64,000 nt of DNA from assembly GCA_027886185.1 (NCBI GenBank), contig WOAB01000056.1:8308001-8372000 (forward strand), read 5' to 3'. Shown in pieces: positions 33,203-47,812 of the stretch. Below the pieces are notes generated by a model. The model had not been told where the DNA came from and did not search any database. It saw only the letters and a list, made by a program, of their open reading frames with translations. Each line of letters opens with the position of its first letter. The first letter of the stretch is position 1. This DNA is from Rheum nobile. Its lineage: Eukaryota; Streptophyta; Magnoliopsida; Caryophyllales; Polygonaceae. A program made the position numbers and the translations under genes.

Positions 33203-36200
33203 TAAAGGAGAAACCTAAATCTTACGTGTCAACACTATGTTTAATTCGCCTACGTGTTATTACCCATCCAATAATAATCTGTCACATTATATAACCTTTT
33301 AAAAAACTTATAGCAGTGAATCCCGCTTTAATTATATATTAAACTTTGTTTGATTATAAAAACTTGGTTTAATTAAATTACTTTGTTTTAATTATAGATA
33401 TTCATTATATGTGTGTAATCATATATTCTTGTACGTAAGTACATATTTTTCCTAACAAATGCGAAACGTCTCCATTGAAAAATCATCACCATTCCCTTTT
33501 CACCAAAATACTCTTAAACTGTTTGCAAATTTTATTTCTTTTTCCCTAAATTAACTATTCTCTGAAATCTGACCTTAAATCTGATGAATGTCATATGTAT
33601 TAAATTTAGGATTAGAAAGACAATGGTAGAATTGTCAAAAACCCACCGGAGATTAGTTACGATAGTAACAAACTCTTAACTTTGACTATTTTTTGAAATC
33701 AAATAACCACACTCTCTCTATCAAACTAATTATTATGGCTCCGTTCGACATTTTTTTTTTGAGATTAACGAAGCTTAATTTTTTTTAATATAGTTAATGA
33801 GTGTTCGGTAAAAAAATATCAATCTAGTTTAGGGACTTTATAGTAGATTAATGTAGCTTAATTTTTTCATTTTTTTAATGTGATCCCCCTAGATTGTTGA
33901 AGATTAATAAACTCAATTTTACATTTATCTCATTTCAGCTTGTAATACCGAACACCAACTATAATTTTTAAACAATTAAGCTAATAAATTCAACTTCAGT
34001 TAGTCATTCAACTCCAGCTCCTGCTTCAGCTACTTATTCAACTCCACCTCCCATTTCAGCTGGATTTATCGAACAGAGCCTATATCCCTTCAAAAACTAA
34101 TCAATAATATCTCTAACAAATCTCTGCACATTAACATTAATTTAATTATTATTTGATCAGCAATGAATGATCGTAATCAAATTATTATTACTATGTTTTC
34201 AAGTAAGAACGTTTGAGTAGCATATGAATGTTAATTAATTGTTTTTTAAATAATCTTATATCTATCTATCTTCTATATATATACTAAAGAAGAAATCTAA
34301 ATCTTACGTGTCAATACCATGTTTAATTCGCCTATATGTTGTTATCCATCCAATCATAATCCGTCACATCATATAACCTTTTAAAAAACTTATAACAGTG
34401 AATTCTGCTTTAATTATATATTAAACTTTGTTTGATTATACAAACTTGGTTTAATTAAATTACTTTGTTTTAATTATAGATATTCATTATATGTGTAATC
34501 ATATATTCTTGTACGTAAGTACAAATTTTTCCTAACAAATGCTCAACGTCTCCATTGAAAAATCATCACCATTCCCTTTTCACCAAAATACTCTTAAATT
34601 GTTTGCAAATTTTATTTCTTTTTCCCTAAATTAACTATTCTCTGGTTCGAAATCTGACCTTAAATCTCATGAATGTCGTATGTATTAAATTTAGGATTAG
34701 AAAGACAATGGTAGAATTGCCAAAAACCCACCGGAGATTAGTTACGATAGTAACAAACTCTTAACTTTGACTATTTTTTGAAATCAAATAACCACACTCT
34801 CTCTATCAAACTAATTATTATGGCTCCGTTCGACAATTTTTTTTTGAGATTAACGAAACTTAATTTTTTTTAATATAGTTAATGAGTGTTCGGTAAAAAA
34901 ATGTCAATCTAGTTTAAGGACTTTATAGTAGATTAATGTAACTTAATTTTTTCATTTTTTTAATGTGATCCCCCTAGATTGTTGAAGATTAATAAACTCA
35001 TTTTTACATTTATCTCATTTCAGCTTGTAATATCGAATACCAACTATAATTTTTAAATAATTAAGCTAATAATTCCAGCTTCAGTTAGTCATTCAACTCC
35101 AGCTCCAGCTTCATCTACCTATTCAACTCCACCTCCTATTTCAGCTGGATTTACCGAACAGAGCCTATATCCCTTCAAAAACTAATCAATAATATCTCTA
35201 ACAAATCTCTGCACATTAACATTAATTTAATTATTATTTGATCAACAATGAATGATCGTAATCAAATTATTATTACTATATTTTCAAGTAAGAACGTTTG
35301 AGTAGCATATGCACGTTAATTAATTGTTTTTAAAATAATCTTATATCTATCTATCTTCTATATATATACTATCTTCTATATATATATATACACTAAAAGA
35401 GAAACCTAAATCTTACGTGTCAATACTATGTTTAATTCGCTAATCTGTCACATCATATAACCTTTTAAAAAACTTATAGCAGTGAATCCCACTTTAATTA
35501 TATATTAAACTTTGTTTGATTATAAAAACTTGGTTTAATTAAATTACTTTGTTTTAATTATAGATATTCATTATATGTGTGTAATCATATATTCTTGTAC
35601 GTAAGTACAAATTTTTCCTAACAAATGCTCAACGTCTCCATTGAAAAATCATCACCATTCCCTTTTCACCAAAATACTCTTAAATTGTTTGCAAATTTTA
35701 TTTCTTTTGCCCTAAATTAACTATTCTCTGGTTCGAAATCTGACCTTAAATCTGATGAATGTCGTATGTATTAAATTTAGGATTAGAAAGACAATGGTAG
35801 AATTGTCAAAAACCCACCGGAGATTAGTTACGATAGTAACAAACTCTTAACTTTGACTATTTTTTGAAATCAAATAACCACACTCTCTCTATCAAACTAA
35901 TTATTATGGCTCCGTTCGACAATTTATTTTTGAGATTAACGAAAATTAATTTTTTTTAATATAGTTAATGAGTGTTCGGTAAAAAAATGTCAATCTAGTT
36001 TAGGAACTTTATAGTAGATTAATGTAGTTTAATTTTTTCATTTTTTTAATGTGATCCCCCTAGATTGTTGAAGATTAATAAACTCATTTTTATATTTATC
36101 TCATTTCAGCTTGTAATACCGAATATCAACTATAATTTTTAAATAATTAAGCTAATAAATTCAGCTTCAGTTAGTCATTCAACTCCAGCTCCAGCTCCAG

Positions 36201-36459
36201 CTTCAGCTACTTATTCAACTCCACCTCCTATTTCAGCCGGATTTACCGAACAGAGCCTATATCCCTTCAAAAACTAATCAATAATATCTCTAACAAATCT
36301 CTGCACATTAACATTAATTTAATTATTATTTGATCAGCAATGAATGATCGTAATCAAATTATTATTACTATATTTTCAAGTAAGAACGTTTGAGTAGCAT
36401 ATGAACGTTAAGTAATTGTTTTTTAAATAATATTATATCTATCTATCTTCTATATATAT

Positions 36460-39400
36460 ACTAAAGAAGAAACCTAAATCATACGTGTCAACACTATGTT
36501 TAATTCGCCTACATATTATTATCCATCTAATCATAATCCGTCACATCATATAACCTTTTAAAAAACTTATAGCAGTGAATCCCGCTTTAATTATATATTA
36601 AACTTTGTTTGATTATACAAACTTGGTTTAATTAAATTACTTTGTTTTAATTATAGATATTCATTATATGTGTGTAATCATATATTCTTGTACGTAAGTA
36701 CAAATTTTTCCTAACAAATGCTCAACGTCTCCATTGAAAAATCATCACCATTCCCTTTTCACCAAAATACTCTTAAATTGTTTGCAAATTTTATTTCTTT
36801 TGCCCTAAATTAACTATTCTCTGGTTCGAAATCTGACCTTAAATCTGATGAATGCCGTATGTATTAAATTTAGGATTAGAAAGACAATGGTAGAATTGCC
36901 AAAAACCCACCGGAGATTAGTTACGATAGTAACAAACTCTTAACTTTGACTATTTTTTGAAATCAAATAACCACACTCTCTCTATCAAACTAATTATTAT
37001 GGCTCCGTGTGACAATTTTTTTTTGAGATTAACGAAGCTTAATTTTCTTTTTAATATAGTTAATGAGTGTTCGGTAAAAGAATGACAATCTAGCTTAGAG
37101 ACCTTATAGTAGATTAATGTATCTTAATTTTTCCATTTTTTTAATGTGACCCCCCTAGATTGTTGAAGATTAACAAACTCAGTTTTACATTTATCTCATT
37201 TCAGCTTGTAATATTGAACACCAACTATAATTTTTAAATAATTAAGCTAATAAATTCAGCTTCAGTTAGTCATTCAACTCCAATTCCAGCTTCAACTACT
37301 TATTGAACTTCAGTTTCCATTTCAGCTGAATTTACCGAACAGAGCATATATTCCTTCAAAAACTAATCAATAATATCTCTAACAAATCTCTGCACATTAA
37401 CATTAGTTTAATTATTATTTGATCAGCCATGAATGATCGTAATCAAATTATTATTACTATATTTTCAAGTAAGAACGTTTGCGTAGCATATGAACGTTAA
37501 TTAATTGTTAATCTTATATCTATCTATCTTCTATATATATACTAAAGGACAAATCTAAATCTTACGTGTCAACACCATGTTTAATTCGCCTACGTGTTAT
37601 TATCCATCTAATCATAATCCGTCACATCATATAACCTTTTAAAAAACTTATAGCAGTGAATCTCGCTTTAATTATATATTAAACTTTGTTTGATTATACA
37701 AACTTGGTTTAATTAAATTACTTTGTTTTAATTATAGATATTCATTATATGTGTGTAATCATATATTCTTGTACGTAAGTACAATTTTTTCCTAACAAAT
37801 GCTCAACGTCTCCATTGAAAAATCATCACCATTCCCTTTTCACCAAAATACTCTTAAATTGTTTGCAAATTTTATTTCTTTTTCCCTAAATTAACTATTC
37901 TCTGGTTCGAAATCTGACCTTAAATCTGATGAATGTCGTATGTATTAAATTTAGGATTAGAAAGACAATGGTAGAATTGCCAAAAACCCACCGAAGATTA
38001 GTTACGATAGTAACAAACTCTTAACTTTGACTATTTTTTGAAATCAAATAACCACACTCTCTCTATCAAACTAATTATTATGGCTCCGTTCGACAATTTA
38101 TTTTTGAGATTAACGAAACTTAATTTTTTTTTAATATAGTTAATGAGTGTTCGGTAAAAAAATGTCAATCTAGTTTAGGAACTTTATAGTAGATTAATGT
38201 AGCTTAATTTTTTCATTTTTTTAATGTGATCCCCCTAGATTGTTGAAGATTAATAAACTCATTTTTACATTTATCTCATTTCAGCTTGTAATACCGAATA
38301 TCAACTATAATTTTTAAATAATTAAGCTAATAAATTCAGCTTCAGTTAGTCATTCAACTCCAGCTCCAACTTCAGCTACTTATTCAACTCCACCTCCTAT
38401 TTCAGCCGGATTTACCGAACAGAGCCTATATCCCTTCAAAAACTAATCAATAATATCTCTAACAAATCTCTGCACATTAACATTAATTTAATTATTATTT
38501 GATCAGCAATGAATGATCGTAATCAAATTATTATTACTATATTTTCAAGTAAGAACGTTTGAGTAGCATATGAACGTTAAGTAATTGTTTTTTAAATAAT
38601 ATTATATCTATCTATCTTCTATATATATACTAAAGAAGAAACCTAAATCATACGTGTCAACACTATGTTTAATTCGCCTACATATTATTATCCATCTAAT
38701 CATAATCCGTCACATCATATAACCTTTTAAAAAACTTATAGCAGTGAATCCCGCTTTAATTATATATTAAACTTTGTTTGATTATACAAACTTGGTTTAA
38801 TTAAATTACTTTGTTTTAATTATAGATATTCATTATATGTGTGTAATCATATATTCTTGTACGTAAGTACAAATTTTTCCTAACAAATGCTCAACGTCTC
38901 CATTGAAAAATCATCACCATTCCCTTTTCACCAAAATACTCTTAAATTGTTTGCAAATTTTATTTCTTTTGCCCTAAATTAACTATTCTCTGGTTCGAAA
39001 TCTGACCTTAAATCTGATGAATGCCGTATGTATTAAATTTAGGATTAGAAAGACAATGGTAGAATTGCCAAAAACCCACCGGAGATTAGTTACGATAGTA
39101 ACAAACTCTTAACTTTGACTATTTTTTGAAATCAAATAACCACACTCTCTCTATCAAACTAATTATTATGGCTCCGTGTGACAATTTTTTTTTGAGATTA
39201 ACGAAGCTTAATTTTCTTTTTAATATAGTTAATGAGTGTTCGGTAAAAGAATGACAATCTAGCTTAGAGACCTTATAGTAGATTAATGTATCTTAATTTT
39301 TCCATTTTTTTAATGTGATCCCCCTAGATTGTTGAAGATTAACAAACTCAGTTTTACATTTATCTCATTTCAGCTTGTAATATTGAACACCAACTATAAT

Positions 39401-42400
39401 TTTTAAATAATTAAGCTAATAAATTCAGATTCAGTTAGTCATTCAACTCCAACTCCAGCTTCAACTACTTATTGAACTTCAGTTCCCATTTCAGCTGAAT
39501 TTATCGAACAGAGCATATATTCCTTCAAAAACTAATCAATAATATCTCTAACAAATCTCTGCACATTAACATTAGTTTAATTATTATTTGATCAGCCATG
39601 AATGATCGTAATCAAATTATTATTACTATATTTTCAAGTAAGAACGTTTGCGTAGCATATGAACGTTAATTAATTGTTAATCTTATATCTATCTATCTTC
39701 TATATATATACTAAAGGACAAATCTAAATCTTACGTGTCAACACCATGTTTAATTCGCCTACGTGTTATTATCCATCTAATCATAATCCGTCACATCATA
39801 TAACCTTTTAAAAAACTTATAGCAGTGAATCTCGCTTTAATTATATATTAAACTTTGTTTGATTATACAAACTTGGTTTAATTAAATTACTTTGTTTTAA
39901 TTATAGATATTCATTATATGTGTGTAATCATATATTCTTGTACGTAAGTACAATTTTTTCCTAACAAATGCTCAACGTCTCCATTGAAAAATCATCACCA
40001 TTCCCTTTTCACCAAAATACTCTTAAATTGTTTGCAAATTTTATTTCTTTTTCCCTAAATTAACTATTCTCTGGTTCGAAATCTGACCTTAAATCTGATG
40101 AATATCGTATGTATTAAATTTAGGATTAGAAAGACAATGGTAGAATTGCCAAAAACCCACCGAAGATTAGTTACGATAGTAACAAACTCTTAACTTTGAC
40201 TATTTTTTGAAATCAAATAACCACACTCTCTCTATCAAACTAATTATTATGGCTCCGTTCGACAATTTATTTTTGAGATTAACGAAACTTAATTTTTTTT
40301 TAATATAGTTAATGAGTGTTCGGTAAAAAAATGTCAATCTAGTTTAGGAACTTTATAGTAGATTAATGTAGCTTAATTTTTTCATTTTTTTAATGTGATC
40401 CCCCTAGATTGTTGAAGATTAATAAACTCATTTTTACATTTATCTCATTTCAGCTTGTAATACCGAATATCAACTATAATTTTTAAATAATTAAGCTAAT
40501 AAATTCAGCTTCAGTTAGTCATTCAACTCCAGCTCCAACTTCAGCTACTTATTCAACTCCACCTCCTATTTCAGCCGGATTTACCGAACAGAGCCTATAT
40601 CCCTTCAAAAACTAATCAATAATATCTCTAACAAATCTCTGCACATTAACATTAATTTAATTATTATTTGATCAGCAATGAATGATCGTAATCAAATTAT
40701 TATTACTATATTTTCAAGTAAGAACGTTTGAGTAGCATATGAACGTTAAGTAATTGTTTTTTAAATAATATTATATCTATCTATCTTCTATATATATACT
40801 AAAGAAGAAACCTAAATCATACGTGTCAACACTATGTTTAATTCGCCTACATATTATTATCCATCTAATCATAATCCGTCACATCATATAACCTTTCAAA
40901 AAACTTATAGCAGTGAATCCCGCTTTAATTATATATTAAACTTTGTTTGATTATACAAACTTGGTTTAATTAAATTACTTTGTTTTAATTATAGATATTC
41001 ATTATATGTGTGTAATCATATATTCTTGTACGTAAGTACAAATTTTTCCTAACAAATGCTCAACGTCTCCATTGAAAAATCATCACCATTCCCTTTTCAC
41101 CAAAATACTCTTAAATTGTTTGCAAATTTTATTTCTTTTGCCCTAAATTAACTATTCTCTGGTTCGAAATCTGACCTTAAATCTGATGAATGCCGTATGT
41201 ATTAAATTTAGGATTAGAAAGACAATGGTAGAATTGCCAAAAACCCACCGGAGATTAGTTACGATAGTAACAAACTCTTAACTTTGACTATTTTTTGAAA
41301 TCAAATAACCACACTCTCTCTATCAAACTAATTATTATGGCTCCGTGTGACAATTTTTTTTTGAGATTAACGAAGCTTAATTTTCTTTTTAATATAGTTA
41401 ATGAGTGTTCGGTAAAAGAATGACAATCTAGCTTAGAGACCTTATAGTAGATTAATGTATCTTAATTTTTCCATTTTTTTAATGTGATCCCCCTAGATTG
41501 TTGAAGATTAACAAACTCAGTTTTACATTTATCTCATTTCAGCTTGTAATATTGAACACCAACTATAATTTTTAAATAATTAAGCTAATAAATTCAGCTT
41601 CAGTTAGTCATTCAACTCCAACTCCAGCTTCAACTACTTATTGAACTTCAGTTCCCATTTCAGCTGAATTTATCGAACAGAGCATATATTCCTTCAAAAA
41701 CTAATCAATAATATCTCTAACAAATCTCTGCACATTAACATTAGTTTAATTATTATTTGATCAGCAATGAATGATCGTAATCAAATTATTATTACTATAT
41801 TTTCAAGTAAGAACGTTTGAGTAGCATATGAACATTAAGTAATTGTTTTTTAAATAATATTATATCTATCTATCTTCTATATATATACTAAAGAAGAAAC
41901 CTAAATCATACGTGTCAACACTATGTTTAATTCGCCTACATATTATTATCCATCTAATCATAATCCGTCACATCATATAACCTTTTAAAAAACTTATAGC
42001 AGTGAATCCCGCTTTAATTATATATTAAACTTTGTTTGATTATACAAACTTGGTTTAATTAAATTACTTTGTTTTAATTATAGATATTCATTATATGTGT
42101 GTAATCATATATTCTTGTACGTAAGTACAAATTTTTCCTAACAAATGCTCAACGTCTCCATTGAAAAATCATCACCATTCCCTTTTCACCAAAATACTCT
42201 TAAATTGTTTGCAAATTTTATTTCTTTTGCCCTAAATTAACTATTCTCTGGTTCGAAATCTGACCTTAAATCTGATGAATGCCGTATGTATTAAATTTAG
42301 GATTAGAAAGACAATGGTAGAATTGCCAAAAACCCACCGGAGATTAGTTACGATAGTAACAAACTCTTAACTTTGACTATTTTTTGAAATCAAATAACCA

Positions 42401-45137
42401 CACTCTCTCTATCAAACTAATTATTATGGCTCCGTGTGACAATTTTTTTTTGAGATTAACGAAGCTTAATTTTCTTTTTAATATAGTTAATGAGTGTTCG
42501 GTAAAAGAATGACAATCTAGCTTAGAGACCTTATAGTAGATTAATGTATCTTAATTTTTCCATTTTTTTAATGTGACCCCCCTAGATTGTTGAAGATTAA
42601 CAAACTCAGTTTTACATTTATCTCATTTCAGCTTGTAATATTGAACACCAACTATAATTTTTAAATAATTAAGCTAATAAATTCAGCTTCAGTTAGTCAT
42701 TCAACTCCAATTCCAGCTTCAACTACTTATTGAACTTCAGTTTCCATTTCAGCTGAATTTACCGAACAGAGCATATATTCCTTCAAAAACTAATCAATAA
42801 TATCTCTAACAAATCTCTGCACATTAACATTAGTTTAATTATTATTTGATCAGCCATGAATGATCGTAATCAAATTATTATTACTATATTTTCAAGTAAG
42901 AACGTTTGCGTAGCATATGAACGTTAATTAATTGTTAATCTTATATCTATCTATCTTCTATATATATACTAAAGGACAAATCTAAATCTTACGTGTCAAC
43001 ACCATGTTTAATTCGCCTACGTGTTATTATCCATCTAATCATAATCCGTCACATCATATAACCTTTTAAAAAACTTATAGCAGTGAATCCCGCTTTAATT
43101 ATATATTAAACTTTGTTTGATTATACAAACTTGGTTTAATTAAATTACTTTGTTTTAATTATAGATATTCATTATATGTGTGTAATCATATATTCTTGTA
43201 CGTAAGTACAAATTTTTCCTAACAAATGCTCAACGTCTCCATTGAAAAATCATCACCATTCCCTTTTCACCAAAATACTCTTAAATTGTTTGCAAATTTT
43301 ATTTCTTTTTCCCTAAATTAACTATTCTCTGGTTCGAAATCTGACCTTAAATCTGATGAATGTCGTATGTATTAAATTTAGGATTAGAAAGACAATGGTA
43401 GAATTGTCAAAAACCCACCGAAGATTAGTTACGATAGTAACAAACTCTTAACTTTGACTATTTTTTGAAATCAAATAACCACACTCTCTCTATCAAACTA
43501 ATTATTATGGCTCCGTTCGACAATTTATTTTTGAGATTAACGAAACTTAATTTTTTTTTAATATAGTTAATGAGTGTTCGGTAAAAAAATGTCAATCTAG
43601 TTTAGGAACTTTATAGTAGATTAATGTAGCTTAATTTTTTCATTTTTTTAATGTGATCCCCCTAGATTGTTGAAGATTAATAAACTCATTTTTACATTTA
43701 TCTCATTTCAGCTTGTAATATCGAATATCAACTATAATTTTTAAATAATTAAGCTAATAAATTCAGCTTCAGTTAGTCATTCAACTCCAGCTCCAACTTC
43801 AGCTACTTATTCAACTCCACCTCCTATTTCAGCCGGATTTACCGAACAGAGCCTATATCCCTTCAAAAACTAATCAATAATATCTCTAACAAATCTCTGC
43901 ACATTAACATTAATTTAATTATTATTTGATCAGCAATGAATGATCGTAATCAAATTATTATTACTATATTTTCAAGTAAGAACGTTTGAGTAGCATATGA
44001 ACGTTAAGTAATTGTTTTTTAAATAATATTATATCTATCTATCTTCTATATATATACTAAAGAAGAAACCTAAATCATACGTGTCAACACTATGTTTAAT
44101 TCGCCTACATATTATTATCCATCTAATCATAATCCGTCACATCATATAACCTTTTAAAAAACTTATAGCAGTGAATCCCGCTTTAATTATATATTAAACT
44201 TTGTTTGATTATACAAACTTGGTTTAATTAAATTACTTTGTTTTAATTATAGATATTCATTATATGTGTGTAATCATATATTCTTGTACGTAAGTACAAA
44301 TTTTTCCTAACAAATGCTCAACGTCTCCATTGAAAAATCATCACCATTCCCTTTTCACCAAAATACTCTTAAATTGTTTGCAAATTTTGTTTCTTTTGCC
44401 CTAAATTAACTATTCTCTGGTTCGAAATCTGACCTTAAATCTGATGAATGCCGTATGTATTAAATTTAGGATTAGAAAGACAATGGTAGAATTGCCAAAA
44501 ACCCACCGGAGATTAGTTACGATAGTAACAAACTCTTAACTTTGACTATTTTTTGAAATCAAATAACCACACTCTCTCTATCAAACTAATTATTATGGCT
44601 CCGTGTGACAATTTTTTTTTTGAGATTAACGAAGCTTAATTTTCTTTTTAATATAGTTAATGAGTGTTCGGTAAAAGAATGACAATCTAGCTTAGAGACC
44701 TTATAGTAGATTAATGTATCTTAATTTTTCCATTTTTTTAATGTGATCCCCCTAGATTGTTGAAGATTAACAAACTCAGTTTTACATTTATCTCATTTCA
44801 GCTTGTAATATTGAACACCAACTATAATTTTTAAATAATTAAGCTAATAAATTCAGCTTCAGTTAGTCATTCAACTCCAACTCCAGCTTCAACTACTTAT
44901 TGAACTTCAGTTCCCATTTCAGCTGAATTTATCGAACAGAGCATATATTCCTTCAAAAACTAATCAATAATATCTCTAACAAATCTCTGCACATTAACAT
45001 TAGTTTAATTATTATTTGATCAGCCATGAATGATCGTAATCAAATTATTATTACTATATTTTCAAGTAAGAACGTTTGCGTAGCATATGAACGTTAATTA
45101 ATTGTTAATCTTATATCTATCTATCTTCTATATATAT
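36460..45137 (+). repeat. Higher-order repeat of 2169 bp within the array
   Basis: Units starting at 36460, 38629, 40798, 41887 and 44056 share GAAGAAACCTAAATCATAC, GCCGTATG, CCGTGTGAC and AAAAGAATGACAATC (type A, 1081 bp). Those at 37541, 39710 and 42968 share GGACAAATC, GTCGTATG and CAATTTATTTTTG (type B, 1088 bp); 35392 is B-like. A and B alternate, so the true period is 2169. The exception is A-A at 40798/41887. Confidence 0.88.
40798..41886 (+). repeat. Chimeric array unit (A start, B end)
   Basis: Starts as type A (GAAGAAACC, CCGTGTGAC) and keeps the A-type MITE to about 41684. From about 41760 it has B features (TCAGCAATGAATG, GAGTAGCATATG, TAAGTAATTG). Its length of 1089 and the A unit that follows mark an unequal crossover between about 41685 and 41765. 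Confidence 0.8.
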
Positions 45138-45524
45138 ACTAAAGGACAAATCTAAATCTTACGTGTCAACACCATGTTTAATTCGCCTACGTGTTATTAT
45201 CTATCTAATCATAATCCGTCACATCATATAACCTTTTAAAAAACTTATAGCAGTGAATCCCGCTTTAATTATATATTAAACTTTGTTTGATTATACAAAC
45301 TTGGTTTAATTAAATTACTTTGTTTTAATTATAGATATTCATTATATGTGTGTAATCATATATTCTTGTACGTAAGTACAAATTTTTCCTAACAAATGCT
45401 CAACGTCTACATTGAAAAATCATCACCATTCCCTTTTCACCAAAATACTCTTAAATTGTTTGCAAATTTTATTTCTTTTGCCCTAAATTAACTATTCTCT
45501 GGTTCGAAATTTGACCTTAAATAT

Positions 45525-46383
45525 TGTTAGGAAGTGAACTTTTGGGAACTTCAGTTCCCTACGATAGTTCTCTTCCTCAGTTTTCCTAGTTTTGATAATG
45601 ACAAACACCTTTGCTATTAATGTTTCAATTAGTGTGATAAACAGGGAACTTAGGACTCGGAAAGCAAGGAACAGAGATGCTGTCGCCAGACTTGGGAACT
45701 GACGAAAGGAACCCAAGCTAGTCGACACCAGAAACACTTGAAGAATTATGTGAAGGCGGCGGCGAGCTGTTTTAGGGTAGATCTTAGTTAGAGAGAGAAC
45801 TAAAGATTATATCCGGTTTCCATATATAATAGGAGCGTAAAATATTATATTTTATGGAAACAAAGTTGTAAAAGTCGGTAAAGATAATATTTGGTAACAA
45901 ATGTTATCTTTAAAGATTTCCTATGATTATTTTATTTATCTGATTCGGTTATTGAAGATTCACTATCTTATTAACTAAATCATATAAGTAAAGTGGTCAA
46001 ACCTCTCTCACTTTTTACGCATAAACGAGAAGAAACTTTCTGAAGTGCAAAAGAAGAATTGTGTCGTGTTCTTTGAAGAAGAACGAAGTAAGTCACTTGC
46101 TTGTTACTTGGTTAGCTTGAACTAGGTAGAGAGTCTTTAGTGTGTCTAAGACTTTAATCTGTGTGTTCTATTCTAGTTGATTGTAACCGAAGTATTAATA
46201 CAAGAAGTAGACTTTGAAATCCTCTTGCAAAAGGGGTAGTGGGTTTTATCCTGGATAACTAGTTGGTTATCAAAGGTTCCCACTCTAAGGAACTTGTCTT
46301 GAATTTGTTCGTGTTTACTTATTCCGCTGCTTAGGGAACTGAACCTTCAGTTCCCTCGATAACTAACAACGTACGATCCTACA
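45525..46383 (+). mobile_element. Solo LTR-like insertion in unit 13 (copia-type by look)
   Basis: 859 bp interrupting the unit between CCTTAAAT and ATCTGATG. Ends are TGTTAGGA...CCTACA, and both ends also carry GGGAACTTCAGTTCCCT-type sequence. The flanks ATAT and ATCT would be a 4-bp duplication with one change, so the exact TSD is uncertain. The inner part, with GTATTAATACAAG and GGGTAGTGGGTTTTATCC, looks like the 3' part of a plant copia LTR. The minus-strand frame at 45492-45737 crosses the boundary and is not a gene. Confidence 0.65.
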
Positions 46384-47088
46384 ATCTGATGAATGTCGTA
46401 TGTATTAAATTTAGGATTAGAAAGACAATGGTAGAATTGACAAAAACACACCGGAGATTAGTTACGATGGTAACAAACTCTTAACTTTGACTATTTTTTG
46501 AAATCAAATAACCACACTCTCTCTATCAAACTAATTATTATGGCTCCGTTAGACAATTTTTTTTTGAGATTAACGAAGCTTAATTTTTTTTAATATAGTT
46601 ACTGAGTGTTCGGTAAAAAAATATCAATCTAGCTTAGGGACCTTATAGTAGATTAATGTAGCTTAATTTTTCCATTTTTTTTAATGTGAGTCCACTAGAT
46701 TGTTGAAGATTAACAAACTCAATTTTACATTTATCTCATTTCAGCTTGTAATACCGAACACCAACTATAATTTTTAAATAATTAAGCTAATAAATTTAGC
46801 TTCAGTTAGACATTCAGCTCCAGCTCCAGCTTCAGCTACTTATTCAACTCCAGTTCCCATTTCTATTGGATTTACCGAACAGAGCCTATATCCCTTCAAA
46901 AACTAATCAATAATATCTCTAACAAATCTCTGCACATTAACATTAATTTAATTATTATTTGATCAACAATGAATGATCGTAATCAAATTATTATTACTAT
47001 ATTTTCAAGTAAGAACGTTTGAGTAGCATATGAACGTTAATTAATTGTTTTTAAAATAATCTTATATCTATCTATCTTCTATATATAT

Positions 47089-47812
47089 ACTAAAGGAGAA
47101 ACCTAAATCTTACGTGTCAACACCATGTTTAATTCGCCTACGTGTTATTACACATCCAATCATAATCCGTCACATCATATAACCTTTTAAAAAACTTATA
47201 GCAGTGAATCCCGCTTTAATTATATATTAAACTTTGTTTGATTATACAAACTTGGTTTAATTAAATTACTTTGTTTTAATTATAGATATTCATTATATGT
47301 GTGTAATCATATATTCTTGTACGTAAGTACAAATTTTTCCTAACAAATGCTCAACGTCTCCATTGAAAAATCATCACCATTCCCTTTTCACCAAAATACT
47401 CTTAAATTGTTTGCAAATTTTATTTCTTTTGCCCTAAATTAACTATTCTTTGGTTCAAAATCTGACCTTAAATCTGATGAATGTCGTATATATTAAATTT
47501 AGGATTAGAAAGACAATGGTAGAATTGTCAAAAACCCACCGAAGATTAGTTACGATAGTAACAAACTCTTAACTTTGACTATTTTTTGAAATCAAATAAC
47601 CACACTCTCTCTATCAAACTAATTATTATATCCCCTCAAAAACTAATCAATAATATCTCTAACAAATCTCTGCACATTAACATTAATTTAATTATTATTT
47701 TATCAGCAATGAATGATCGTGATCAAATTAGTATTACTATATTTTCAAGTAAGAACGTTTGAGTAGCATATGAACGTTAATTAATTGTTTTTAAAATAAT
47801 CTTATATCTTAA
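47089..47812 (+). repeat. Last array unit, without the MITE (empty site at 47626-47632)
   Basis: Reads CTAATTATTATATCCCC where all other units read TTATTAT-MITE-TATATCCC. The rest of the unit is like the others. It ends before the usual ATCTATCTATC tail and runs into the unique 3' part of H1. Confidence 0.92.

Larger units (their letters stand above)
32537..46886 (+). mobile_element. MITE in 13 of 14 units (about 345 bp each)
   Basis: Copies are at 32537-32888, 33737-34080, 34822-35165, 35908-36257, 37001-37346, 38082-38426, 39170-39515, 40251-40595, 41339-41684, 42428-42773, 43509-43853, 44597-44943 and 46542-46886. The ends are GGCTCCGTTCG and CGAACAGAGCC, imperfect inverted repeats; internal CAGCT-rich stretches sit near the right end. 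Comparison with the empty site in unit 14 gives a 3-bp TSD, TAT. Three-base TSD and GC-rich ends suit a Tourist/PIF-Harbinger MITE. It has no coding capacity. Confidence 0.8.
32004..47812 (+). repeat. Tandem array, 14 units of about 1081-1089 bp
   Basis: Units start (ACTAAAG/TTAAAGG) at 32004, 33201, 34283, 35392, 36460, 37541, 38629, 39710, 40798, 41887, 42968, 44056, 45138 and 47089. Steps are 1197 (expanded AT tract), 1082, 1109, 1068, 1081, 1088, 1081, 1088, 1089, 1081, 1088, 1082 and 1951 (1092 without the 859-bp insertion). Each unit reads AAACCTAAATC, GTGTCAACACC, CATCATATAACC, GTACGTAAGTAC, AACGTCTCCATTG, the MITE, AATCTCTGCACA and an AT-rich end. No coding frame was seen. Unit 4 lacks about 26 bp near 35437. 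Confidence 0.95.

Noticed and set aside
31962..47812. Array as CRISPR
   Set aside because: Units of about 1.08 kb with no short repeat-spacer pattern, in plant DNA.
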